A DNA stretch of 15,885 nucleotides from Verrucomicrobiaceae bacterium (GTDB lineage Bacteria > Verrucomicrobiota > Verrucomicrobiae > Verrucomicrobiales > Akkermansiaceae): contig CANBTO010000045.1 of the NCBI GenBank assembly GCA_947372405.1, positions 1 through 15,885 of the forward strand, read 5' to 3'. The position numbers were made by a program, and so were the translations under genes. Below, piece after piece: positions 1 to 6,086 of the stretch (positions are counted from its first letter, which is position 1; each line of letters opens with the position of its first letter). The notes under the pieces are model-generated. The model saw only the letters and a program-made list of their open reading frames with translations. It searched no databases and had not been told where the DNA came from.

Positions 1-1
1 A

Positions 2-145
2 GGCTACCAAGGCAGCGCCAGTTTGGTGGGCCGCTTCACCGTGGATCCCATCGGGCCGCTTGGCACGAACGGAGTCGTTCCCGAACCTTCCGCGGCTATC
101 ATGGGAATGCTGGCAGCGCTGCTTGCCTTCCGCCGGCGTCGCTGA
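2..145 (+). CDS. PEP-CTERM protein, C-terminal fragment
   Basis: This is the last 47 codons of a gene that begins before the window. The frame from base 2 ends in TGA at 143-145. The visible tail has the full PEP-CTERM sorting signal: a VPEPSAA box, a short hydrophobic stretch (IMGMLAALLAF), then four arginines at the extreme C-terminus. In this family the tail is recognised by exosortase in the inner membrane, and the protein is processed for export to the surface or extracellular matrix. Nothing of the catalytic or adhesive part is visible, so the actual role is unknown. It converges with the second PEP-CTERM gene on the opposite strand. I am sure of the tail and know nothing of the rest. 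Confidence 0.85.
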   Translation, partial: GYQGSASLVGRFTVDPIGPLGTNGVVPEPSAAIMGMLAALLAFRRRR

Positions 146-188
146 AACATGCCATAACAGCGTGACCTTCACCGTCAAAGGCATGTTT
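145..188 (+). terminator. Candidate stem-loop at the end of the PEP-CTERM gene
   Basis: AAACATGCC at 145-153 is a perfect 9-bp inverted match to GGCATGTTT at 180-188, with a 26-nt loop. The stem begins on the last base of the TGA stop. The loop itself holds a small GTGA/TCAC hairpin near 162-172. There is no long T-run beyond the three Ts in the stem, so an intrinsic terminator is possible but not classical. It could equally be a 3'-end stabiliser. The remaining sequence to 299 shows no gene or clear signal. Confidence 0.35.
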
Positions 189-299
189 GCAGACTCTACA
201 GTTCCGAATTACGCCAATGCTGTGTTGTTAGACTTCGGCTACAAGATCTACTGACTCAAATCCCATACCAGCACAGGAACATCCGACGAACGGACTCCT

Positions 300-599
300 C
301 TAGTGCCTGCGCCGCACCAGCAGCATCAGGGTTCCTACCAGGCCAAGGACCGCGGCCGAGAGCTCCGGCACGAAAGTGACATGGCCGGCATCGGCATCAC
401 TCTTCACTGGCTGTTGCCGGTTTGCTCCACTGGCGACGGCAAAGCCGAAATCACGGGCCTTCGGGGAAGGTGCTGCGTCCGTCTCGTTTCCGAAGCTGGT
501 CGGGCTGGCGGCGAGGCAAACCATCAGCGCGGCGGCGACGCCTAACCCGGCATGGCGGGTGATGGACATGATTCGCGGGGGTGCGATGGATCGACGCAT
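300..599 (-). CDS. Very small PEP-CTERM protein (99 aa)
   Basis: A short secreted protein consisting of little more than two sorting signals. Near the N-terminus (about residues 11-37) is a signal peptide: a positively charged start, a hydrophobic core (GLGVAAALMVCLAA) and a small-residue cleavage region. About 38 polar residues follow. The end (about residues 77-99) is a PEP-CTERM tail, with VPELSAAV instead of the usual VPEP, a hydrophobic helix (LGLVGTLMLLV) and RRRH. The start is uncertain: an internal ATG at codon 11 (gene 300-569) gives a more usual signal-peptide length, and neither start has a clear ribosome binding site. The protein is predicted to be exported and handled by exosortase. 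The mature part is too short to assign a function. It faces the PEP-CTERM gene at 2-145 and is divergent from nuoG. Confidence 0.65.
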   Translation of the reverse strand: MRRSIAPPRIMSITRHAGLGVAAALMVCLAASPTSFGNETDAAPSPKARDFGFAVASGANRQQPVKSDADAGHVTFVPELSAAVLGLVGTLMLLVRRRH

Positions 600-933
600 G
601 ACAGCTTGGGGGCCGGGTGTCAGGGAATGGAAATCCGCGTGACGAAGAACACCTTATCATGAATAGCTGCCCATGGAAATCACGGAATCGCGTGAATTGA
701 AAAAATTCCGAATTCGGGTTTGTTCGACTCTGGATCGAATCGGCGCATCCCGCCATTCGTGGCCGGGGGCGCTGGGACCTTTCGTTTCGGGGCTGAAACC
801 CACGTTTTCAGGCTGAAAAACGCCCGAAAATTTTTCGGAAAGCACGCTTGCCCGGTACGGAACGTGCCGACATAGTCCCGCGCGACCCCGCCGGACGACG
901 TTTCAGCCACCAGTCCGGCTTTTCCTTTAAGCC
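600..933. promoter_or_regulatory. Gene-free divergent region upstream of nuoG with clustered palindromes
   Basis: No convincing gene lies in these 334 bases between the start of the small PEP-CTERM gene (-) and nuoG (+). The region holds several inverted repeats: CCGAATTCGG (708-717, perfect), TTCGA/TCGAA (723-727 with 735-739), CGTTTTCA with TGAAAAACG (803-822, one bulged A), and CCGAAAATTTTTCGG (824-838, perfect around a central T). TATCAT at 655-660 resembles a -10 box, but no matching -35 box is seen. Since nuoG is the first gene of its run, the promoter of the nuoG-N unit should be here. I cannot place it. The region near the nuoG start has no purine-rich ribosome binding site. Confidence 0.45.
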
Positions 934-2691
934 ATGAGCGAACCAATTTCGGCGACTGCGGAACTGAAACTACCTAAGGACCTTGCGGCCGAAAAGGGCA
1001 TGGTGAACGTGCAGATTGACGGCGTTTGGCACCAGTTTCCGAAGGGAACCCGGATGATCGAGGCCTGCCGGACCGCCGGGACCATCGTTCCCCACTATTG
1101 TTACCATCCAAAGCTTAGTTCGCCCGGAAACTGCCGGATGTGCCTCGTCCAGATGGGCATGCCTCCCCGCCCCGCGCCGGGCCAGGAGCCGCAACGGGAC
1201 GAGGGCGGCTATGAAAACATCGGCTGGATGCCGCGCCCGGTGATCGCCTGCGCCAACACGATTTCGGAAAACATGGGCATCCGCACTTCCGGTGAGCTCG
1301 TCGAGAAGTGCCGTGAGGGAGTCATGGAGTTTCTCCTGATCAACCATCCGCTCGATTGCCCGATCTGCGACCAGGCGGGCGAGTGCCGTCTTCAGGAACA
1401 ATCGGTCGAGCATGGCCGTGGCGTCTCGCGCTTCGTGGACATGAAGGTTAAGAAGCCTAAAAACGTAGATATCGGCCCGCGCATCCGGCTCGACGACGAG
1501 CGCTGCATCATGTGCAGCCGCTGCATCCGCTTCATGGACGAGGTGGCCGGCGATCCGGTGCTCGGTTTCACCCAGCGCGGCACGCACACCACGCTCACGG
1601 TCCACCCGGGCCGCCTGCTGGACTCGAACTACTCGCTCAATACCGCGGACATCTGCCCGGTCGGCGCGCTGACCTCCAACGATTTCCGTTTCCAGATGCG
1701 GGTCTGGTTCCTCAAGGAAACCCCGAGCATCGACGTCAACTGCGGCACGGGCACCAACATCACCATCTGGACCCGCGGCAACAAGCTACACCGCATCACT
1801 CCGCGACAGAACAACGACGTCAACTCCTGCTGGATGCCGGATTCGTCCCGCCTGAATTTCCATTACATCGACAGCGAGGGGCGCTTCACCGAACCACTCG
1901 TGAAAGACGGTGCCCAGCACGTCCAGACCACATGGACCGATGCTCTGAAATCCGCCGCTGCGAAAATCAAGGGCCTCGCCCCGGCACAGGTTGCCGTCAT
2001 CGCATCCGGCCGCATGACCAACGAGGAGCTCTTCCTGACGAAGGCTCTCGCCACTGAAATCGGCACCGCGAACCTCTCGCTCGTGCCGCGTTTCTCCGAA
2101 GCGGACGCCCTGCTGCTCGCCGCCGACCGCAACCCCAATACCACCGGCGCGAAGCTCGTCCTCGGAACCGAAGACCCGTTTGCCAAACTTGACTCGATCC
2201 GCGATGGCGTCCGCTCCGGAGCCATCAAGGCGCTCATCGTGCTCGGCGAGGACCTGATCTCGGACGCGGGTTTCCATTTCGACGACCTCGCGAAACTCGA
2301 CTTCCTGCTCCAGACCCACGTCACCGCCAACCCCACGGCGCTTGCCGCCCATCTGGTGCTGCCCGCCGTATCCTTCGCCGAAAAACGTGGATCGATGGTC
2401 AATCTATCAGGCCGCCTCCAGCGCCTCAACCGCGCACTCGAACTGCCCGGCCAGGCCCATGACGACTGGGAAATCCTCCGCGACCTCATCCTCGCCCTCT
2501 CCGGTGGAAAAAACGAAACCCACCACATCGAGGACATCTTCAAAGCCATGGCCGAAAGCATCCGCGAACTCAACGGACTCACACTTTCAAAGATCGGCCA
2601 TCAGGGCACGGTGGTCACCGAAACCGGCTATCAGATTCTTCTCCTTGCCAACGAACGTGCGGCGAAAGCGGCGGGAAGAATAAATGGTTAA
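934..2691 (+). CDS. nuoG: NADH-quinone oxidoreductase subunit G
   Basis: This is the large iron-sulfur subunit of the peripheral arm of complex I, passing electrons from the NADH module towards NuoI. The N-terminal ferredoxin-like domain carries 2Fe-2S ligands C56, C67, C70 and C106. The next domain has the His-Cys3 set of cluster N3's neighbour (H138, C142, C145, C151). The following 4Fe-4S set is C191, C194, C197 and C241. After residue 260 comes a molybdopterin-oxidoreductase-like domain without catalytic function in this family. The extra N7 cluster of the E. coli protein is absent: only C270 remains where a four-cysteine motif would start. At 585 residues the protein is much shorter than E. 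coli NuoG (about 908), mostly at the C-terminus. The start at 934 is the longest; M23 (base 1000) is an alternative. The last codons and the TAA stop lie inside a heptamer repeat. Confidence 0.95.
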   Translation: MSEPISATAELKLPKDLAAEKGMVNVQIDGVWHQFPKGTRMIEACRTAGTIVPHYCYHPKLSSPGNCRMCLVQMGMPPRPAPGQEPQRDEGGYENIGWMPRPVIACANTISENMGIRTSGELVEKCREGVMEFLLINHPLDCPICDQAGECRLQEQSVEHGRGVSRFVDMKVKKPKNVDIGPRIRLDDERCIMCSRCIRFMDEVAGDPVLGFTQRGTHTTLTVHPGRLLDSNYSLNTADICPVGALTSNDFRFQMRVWFLKETPSIDVNCGTGTNITIWTRGNKLHRITPRQNNDVNSCWMPDSSRLNFHYIDSEGRFTEPLVKDGAQHVQTTWTDALKSAAAKIKGLAPAQVAVIASGRMTNEELFLTKALATEIGTANLSLVPRFSEADALLLAADRNPNTTGAKLVLGTEDPFAKLDSIRDGVRSGAIKALIVLGEDLISDAGFHFDDLAKLDFLLQTHVTANPTALAAHLVLPAVSFAEKRGSMVNLSGRLQRLNRALELPGQAHDDWEILRDLILALSGGKNETHHIEDIFKAMAESIRELNGLTLSKIGHQGTVVTETGYQILLLANERAAKAAGRING

Positions 2692-2713
2692 AGGTTATTG
2701 GTTAAAAGTTATT
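2686..2713 (+). repeat. Left inverted arm, four heptamers
   Basis: Four 7-bp units run head to tail: GGTTAAA at 2686, GGTTATT at 2693, GGTTAAA at 2700 and AGTTATT at 2707. The nuoG stop codon TAA (2689-2691) falls in the first unit. The arm pairs with the right arm at 3132-3159. Confidence 0.85.
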
Positions 2714-2723
2714 AGGCAAGAAA

Positions 2724-3137
2724 ATGGACCGCGAATCACTCAGAACTTTCGAAGATCTGGAATGCTGGAAGGCATGCCGGGAACTTCGAGTGTTCGTGGC
2801 CCGAACATTTTGCAAGGCTATCCCGAAAGATGAGCGATACCGGCTGGGGGATCAAATCCTGCGCGCGGCCAGATCGACCACGGCCAACATCGCCGAAGGC
2901 TACGGCCGGTTCCACTATCTGGATAACGCCAAATTCTGCTCAAACGCCCGCGGTTCCTGCTGGGAAACCATCGACCACATGATCACCGCTTCGGATGAGG
3001 GACTCGTTGACGTTGCAATTCTCAATCAAGGCCGTGAACTCGCAGCGAAAGCCGTCGCTCTCCTCAACGGCTACATATCTTACCTCCGCAAAGCCGCCAC
3101 CACCAAACCCGTCCACGAAGGCGGCTCGCCCCAATAA
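2724..3137 (+). CDS. Four-helix-bundle protein, S23 / 23S rRNA intervening-sequence protein family
   Basis: A 137-residue, wholly helical protein of the S23 (rRNA intervening-sequence protein) family. Its signature begins FEDLECWKACREL (residues 9-21). The strongly conserved second helix follows (residues 40-62), with RLGDQILRAARS and then NIAEGYGR, which is the family hallmark. The later helices span about 64-92 and 95-124. The family also resembles Avd, the accessory protein of diversity-generating retroelements, but no reverse transcriptase or template repeat lies nearby. Members form basic barrel-like oligomers thought to bind nucleic acid, and the biological role is unresolved. It has no known part in complex I, yet it is co-oriented with nuoG and nuoH, 32 bp after one and 35 bp before the other. 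Both gaps are mostly repeat sequence, and its own TAA stop lies in the right repeat arm. Confidence 0.9.
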   Translation: MDRESLRTFEDLECWKACRELRVFVARTFCKAIPKDERYRLGDQILRAARSTTANIAEGYGRFHYLDNAKFCSNARGSCWETIDHMITASDEGLVDVAILNQGRELAAKAVALLNGYISYLRKAATTKPVHEGGSPQ

Positions 3138-3159
3138 CTTTTAACCAATAACTTTTAAC
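3132..3159 (+). repeat. Right inverted arm, four heptamers
   Basis: Four 7-bp units: CAATAAC at 3132, TTTTAAC at 3139, CAATAAC at 3146 and TTTTAAC at 3153. Read on the other strand they match the left arm, with 20 identical bases at 3133-3152. The stop codon of the four-helix-bundle gene (3135-3137) lies in the first unit. nuoH starts 14 bases after the last unit. Confidence 0.85.
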
Positions 3160-3172
3160 TCTCTCCGTCTCC

Positions 3173-4432
3173 ATGCCGGAACTCGCCATTCAGATTCTGA
3201 TCATTCTAGTCAAGATCGTCGTCCTCACGTTCATTGTGGTCCTGCCGCTCGTGCCGATCTCGGTGTATTTCGAGCGCCGGTTTTCCGCCATCATCCAGGA
3301 CCGCGTCGGACCGAACCGTGTCGGCATTCCGCTCTCGTTGTTAGGTTTCAAGAAGGACTTCCATTTCTTCGGACTCGTGCAGCCGATGGCCGACGGCCTG
3401 AAGCTGTTTCTCAAGGAGGACTTCACTCCAGAGCACGTGCGCAAGGCTTTTTACTGGATGGCTCCCGCTCTCACGGTGGTGCCCGCGCTGATCACGGTCT
3501 GCGTGGTGCCCTTCGGCTCGCCGATCTCGATTTTCGGTCATACGGAAAAACTCGTCATCGCGGACATCGACGTGGGTCCGCTCTTCGTCTTCGCGGTTTC
3601 CTCTCTGTCAGTCTATGGCATCACGCTGGCCGGTTGGTCCTCGAACTCGAAGTTCCCCTTCATCGGCGGCGTCCGCTCCACGGCCCAGATGATTTCCTAC
3701 GAAATCTCGCTCGGCCTCTCGATCATCCCGGTCCTGCTCTACTTCGGCGAACTCAACCTCGGCAAGATCGTCCAGTTCCAGGCGGACAATGGCTGGCTGT
3801 TGCTGCCGCTGTGGAAAAACGGCCACCTCGGCCTGCCGGACCTCCAGACCGCGCTGTTCTGGATTCCCGCCTTCATCGCCTTCCTGATCTTCACCATCTC
3901 GATCTTCGCGGAAACCAACCGCATGCCATTCGACCTGCCGGAGTGCGAGACCGAACTCGTCGGCGGTTATCATACCGAATATTCCTCGATGAAATTCGCC
4001 CTCTTCTTCATGGGTGAATACGCCGCCATGGTCATCGGCTCCGCGCTCATCGTCACCCTTTTCCTTGGTGGCTGGTCGGTCGGTTTCACCTTGGACAAAT
4101 ACATTCAGGATTTCCACATCGGAGACTTCCATTTCGGCGGCCTCATCCATCTGGGAGCCTTCGTGACGAAACTCGTCATCTTCATCCTCTTCTTCATCCT
4201 CGTCCGTTGGACGGTGCCGCGTTTCCGCTATGACCAACTCATGAAACTCGGCTGGGTGATCTTCTTCGAAGCCGCACTCATCAACGTCTTCCTCGCCGCG
4301 CTCATCATCGCCGCACCGCAACTGACCGCGCTCATCCTCGGCATCGGCGCTGTCCTGTTGGTTATCGTCACCGCCTCGGTCATCTGGGTCGCCAAGGTTT
4401 CCGAAGAGCACCCGAAACCACTGCGGGCCTGA
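3173..4432 (+). CDS. nuoH: NADH-quinone oxidoreductase subunit H
   Basis: Membrane subunit at the junction of the peripheral and membrane arms. It forms the quinone chamber and the first proton path of complex I in the inner membrane. The diagnostic segments are present: ERR (34-36) followed by RVGPNRVG (44-51), AETNRMPFDLPE (246-257) with the acidic loop CETELVGGYHTEYS (258-271), and RWTVPRFRYDQLM (345-357). At 419 residues it is well above the roughly 325 of the E. coli subunit. The additions are a longer loop around residues 195-225, another around 305-325, and an apparent extra hydrophobic segment near the C-terminus (about 385-407) after the point where most family members end. The ATG at 3173 has no purine-rich ribosome binding site, as is usual in this window. 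Confidence 0.95.
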   Translation: MPELAIQILIILVKIVVLTFIVVLPLVPISVYFERRFSAIIQDRVGPNRVGIPLSLLGFKKDFHFFGLVQPMADGLKLFLKEDFTPEHVRKAFYWMAPALTVVPALITVCVVPFGSPISIFGHTEKLVIADIDVGPLFVFAVSSLSVYGITLAGWSSNSKFPFIGGVRSTAQMISYEISLGLSIIPVLLYFGELNLGKIVQFQADNGWLLLPLWKNGHLGLPDLQTALFWIPAFIAFLIFTISIFAETNRMPFDLPECETELVGGYHTEYSSMKFALFFMGEYAAMVIGSALIVTLFLGGWSVGFTLDKYIQDFHIGDFHFGGLIHLGAFVTKLVIFILFFILVRWTVPRFRYDQLMKLGWVIFFEAALINVFLAALIIAAPQLTALILGIGAVLLVIVTASVIWVAKVSEEHPKPLRA

Positions 4433-4451
4433 TTTCCCATTTGCATCCACA

Positions 4452-4472
4452 ATCCCCTATCCTCAATCTCTC
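4452..4472 (+). repeat. Degenerate heptamer run before nuoI
   Basis: Three imperfect 7-bp units (ATCCCCT at 4452, ATCCTCA at 4459, ATCTCTC at 4466) end two bases before the nuoI start. They share only ATC plus a pyrimidine-rich tail, so this may be chance. I list it because the other spacers of the operon carry clearer 7-bp runs. Confidence 0.3.
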
Positions 4473-4474
4473 AG

Positions 4475-5041
4475 ATGGCCGTCGTCAAACTCCAGCGCCC
4501 GAAGCTCAACTTCGGTGAGAAGATCTACTTCGGAGCCCTCATCAAGGGTTTCTTCCTCACCATGACCCACGCGGTCAAATCCCTCCGGGGAAAATCCGCG
4601 GGAGCGGACTCACTTGCTTCCTCTGGTCTTGGCGTGACCATGCAGTTCCCTGAACAACGCTGGGACTCCCATCTCCCGGACTACTACCGCGGCGCACCCA
4701 CCCTCGTCACCGACGAACAGGACCGCGAACGCTGCGTTTCCTGCCAACTCTGCGAGTTCATCTGCCCGCCCAAAGCAATCAAGATCACACCCGGCGAAAT
4801 CCCTTCCGACGATCCATGGGCAAAAGTGGAAAAACGCCCGAAGGAATTCGAAATCGACATGATTCGCTGCATCTACTGCGGCATGTGCGAGGAAGTCTGC
4901 CCCGAACAAGCCATCTTCCTCCGCAAGGACTACCTCATCACCGGTCTCAAACGCGCCGACATGGTCCACGACAAGAAGAAGCTCTACGAAATCGGCGGAG
5001 TCCGCACCGGTTTGGTGAACAAATGGAACGAGCTGAAATGA
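4475..5041 (+). CDS. nuoI: NADH-quinone oxidoreductase subunit I
   Basis: Ferredoxin-type subunit of the peripheral arm carrying clusters N6a and N6b, which pass electrons to the terminal cluster next to the quinone site. Two classic 4Fe-4S motifs are complete: C87, C90, C93 with C97, and C132, C135, C138 with C142. Each is followed by the expected proline (ICPP, VCPE). The N-terminal amphipathic stretch (about residues 15-35, FGALIKGFFLTMTHAVKSL) fits the membrane-surface anchor of the family. The length of 188 residues is close to the usual 180. It follows nuoH by 42 bp and is followed by an 80-bp spacer rich in heptamer repeats. Confidence 0.96.
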   Translation: MAVVKLQRPKLNFGEKIYFGALIKGFFLTMTHAVKSLRGKSAGADSLASSGLGVTMQFPEQRWDSHLPDYYRGAPTLVTDEQDRERCVSCQLCEFICPPKAIKITPGEIPSDDPWAKVEKRPKEFEIDMIRCIYCGMCEEVCPEQAIFLRKDYLITGLKRADMVHDKKKLYEIGGVRTGLVNKWNELK

Positions 5042-5042
5042 T

Positions 5043-5118
5043 GTTAAAAGTTATTGGTTAAAAGTTAAAAGGACCTCACTGATCATCCACCAATAACAAA
5101 TAACTTATAACAAGTAAC
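5043..5118 (+). repeat. Paired inverted heptamer arms without a gene (nuoI-nuoJ spacer)
   Basis: The left arm has GTTAAAA at 5043, GTTATTG at 5050, GTTAAAA at 5057 and GTTAAAA at 5064. The right arm has CCAATAA at 5090, CAAATAA at 5097, CTTATAA at 5104 and CAAGTAA at 5111. GTTATTGGT (5050-5058) pairs perfectly with ACCAATAAC (5089-5097), and the outer units pair imperfectly. The units match those flanking the four-helix-bundle gene at 2686 and 3132, but here only about 19 bp separate the arms. That middle includes CTCACTGATCA, which also occurs in the spacers before nuoK and nuoL. Confidence 0.8.
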
Positions 5119-5121
5119 CAA

Positions 5122-5685
5122 ATGCCCTCCTACCTTTTCTGGCTCTTCGCAACGGTCATGCTCATCGGCGGCACCGCCGTGGTTGCGTTTAGAAACCCGG
5201 TCTCCAGCGCCATGTCGGTCGTCGCCTGCTTCGTCGGCCTCGCCGGATTGTTCGTGGGCCTGAGCGCCTTCTTCGTCGGTGTCATCCAGATTCTCGTCTA
5301 TACCGGCGCGGTGATGGTGCTGTTCCTCTTCATCATCATGCTTTTGGACATCCAGGACGAGCAGAAGCGGGCAAAAGGCTTGGCTCCGCTCGCAGCCGGT
5401 CTCGGGCTGGTGGTGGCATTTATCGTGCAACTCATCGGCATCCTCTCCCGCACGCCTGACAAAGCCGCGCCTGTCCTCAACAAGGAAACGCTCGCCGCCG
5501 CCGCCACCCATTTCAATCAAGGCGGAAAAATCGCAGCATCCCTCAAGGATGGCCGCCTGCCTGACGTCCAGCTCATCGGGCACACTCTTTTCACGGACTA
5601 CAACCTTCCCTTCCAGATTCTAGGCGTCCTCCTCCTAGTCGCCACCATCGGCGTCGTCGCGCTCTCCAAAAAACAGGCGGAATAA
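5122..5685 (+). CDS. nuoJ: NADH-quinone oxidoreductase subunit J
   Basis: Small polytopic subunit of the complex I membrane arm, next to NuoH and NuoK on the path that couples quinone chemistry to pumping. About five hydrophobic helices are visible. The conserved third helix reads QILVYTGAVMVLFLFIIMLL (56-75), and its tyrosine (Y60) sits at the known pi-bulge region. A hydrophilic loop (about 115-150) precedes the last helix (about 163-181). The length of 187 residues is near the 184 of E. coli. It starts right after a heptamer spacer and lies 40 bp before nuoK. Confidence 0.93.
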   Translation: MPSYLFWLFATVMLIGGTAVVAFRNPVSSAMSVVACFVGLAGLFVGLSAFFVGVIQILVYTGAVMVLFLFIIMLLDIQDEQKRAKGLAPLAAGLGLVVAFIVQLIGILSRTPDKAAPVLNKETLAAAATHFNQGGKIAASLKDGRLPDVQLIGHTLFTDYNLPFQILGVLLLVATIGVVALSKKQAE

Positions 5686-5688
5686 TTC

Positions 5689-5716
5689 CTGATCACTGCT
5701 CACTGATCACTTCCAA
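5689..5716 (+). repeat. CACTGAT-type heptamer run before nuoK
   Basis: 7-bp units CTGATCA at 5689, CTGCTCA at 5696, CTGATCA at 5703 and CTTCCAA at 5710 fill most of the 40-bp gap. A 20-base block (5694-5713) is identical to 6058-6077 in the next spacer. Confidence 0.8.
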
Positions 5717-5725
5717 CTCATTTCC

Positions 5726-6043
5726 ATGGCCACCCTCAACGACTACCTCCTCGTATCCGGTCTGCTCTTCGCCATCGGCCTCGCGGGCGTGGTGCTGCGG
5801 CGCAACATCATCATCGTCTTCATGTGCCTTGAGCTCATGCTCAGCGCGGCGAACCTGAGCCTGGTCGCATTCTCCCGCTTCAACACCGTCAACGGCCTGC
5901 CGGACTACAACGGCCAGATGCTCGTCTTCTTCGTCATCACCGTCGCCGCCGCCGAAGTCGCCGTCGGACTCGCCATCATCGTCGCACTCTACCGCTCGCG
6001 CCAAACCATCCACACCGACGAGCTGACCAGCCTGAAAGGCTGA
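5726..6043 (+). CDS. nuoK: NADH-quinone oxidoreductase subunit K
   Basis: Small three-helix subunit of the membrane arm, homologous to MrpC and ND4L, which forms part of the fourth proton path with NuoJ. The two buried glutamates needed for coupling are in place: E36 in the motif MCLELML, and E77 in VAAAEVAVG, matching E36 and E72 of E. coli. The length is 105 residues, against about 100. The three hydrophobic helices span roughly 8-24, 28-48 and 66-88. The spacers on both sides are short heptamer repeats. Confidence 0.96.
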   Translation: MATLNDYLLVSGLLFAIGLAGVVLRRNIIIVFMCLELMLSAANLSLVAFSRFNTVNGLPDYNGQMLVFFVITVAAAEVAVGLAIIVALYRSRQTIHTDELTSLKG

Positions 6044-6050
6044 GCTCTTG

Positions 6051-6085
6051 CACTGAGCACTGCTCACTGATCACTTCACACTCTT
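6051..6085 (+). repeat. CACTGAT-type heptamer run before nuoL
   Basis: Five consecutive 7-bp units: CACTGAG at 6051, CACTGCT at 6058, CACTGAT at 6065, CACTTCA at 6072 and CACTCTT at 6079. They end one base before the ATG of nuoL, so the ribosome binding region of nuoL is itself the repeat. No Shine-Dalgarno sequence is present. Confidence 0.85.
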
Positions 6086-6086
6086 T

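Larger units (their letters stand above)
2686..3159 (+). mobile_element. Putative cassette: four-helix-bundle gene bounded by inverted heptamer repeats
   Basis: A 474-bp unit lies between nuoG and nuoH. Its ends are inverted repeats built of 7-bp units. The arms are identical over 20 nt (2694-2713 against 3133-3152) and nearly so over about 30 nt. The only gene inside is the S23-type protein gene. There is no transposase, and I see no target-site duplication outside the arms. S23-family genes are known inside intervening sequences of 23S rRNA, where complementary ends fold into a stem, and this unit has the same architecture in a protein operon. That it is or was mobile is my inference from the structure and from its position splitting a conserved operon. 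Confidence 0.5.

Noticed and set aside
2686..3159. Diversity-generating retroelement, because S23-type proteins resemble Avd
   Set aside because: No reverse transcriptase, template repeat or variable repeat is visible; the gene stands alone between inverted repeats.
3608..4450. 280-codon open frame on the minus strand opposite nuoH
   Set aside because: Extremely acidic, biased composition (runs of Asp/Glu) as expected from the complement of a GC-rich membrane gene; nuoH itself has clear family motifs.
2686..6085. Heptamer repeats as a CRISPR array
   Set aside because: Units are 7 bp in direct tandem without unique spacers, and no cas genes are present.
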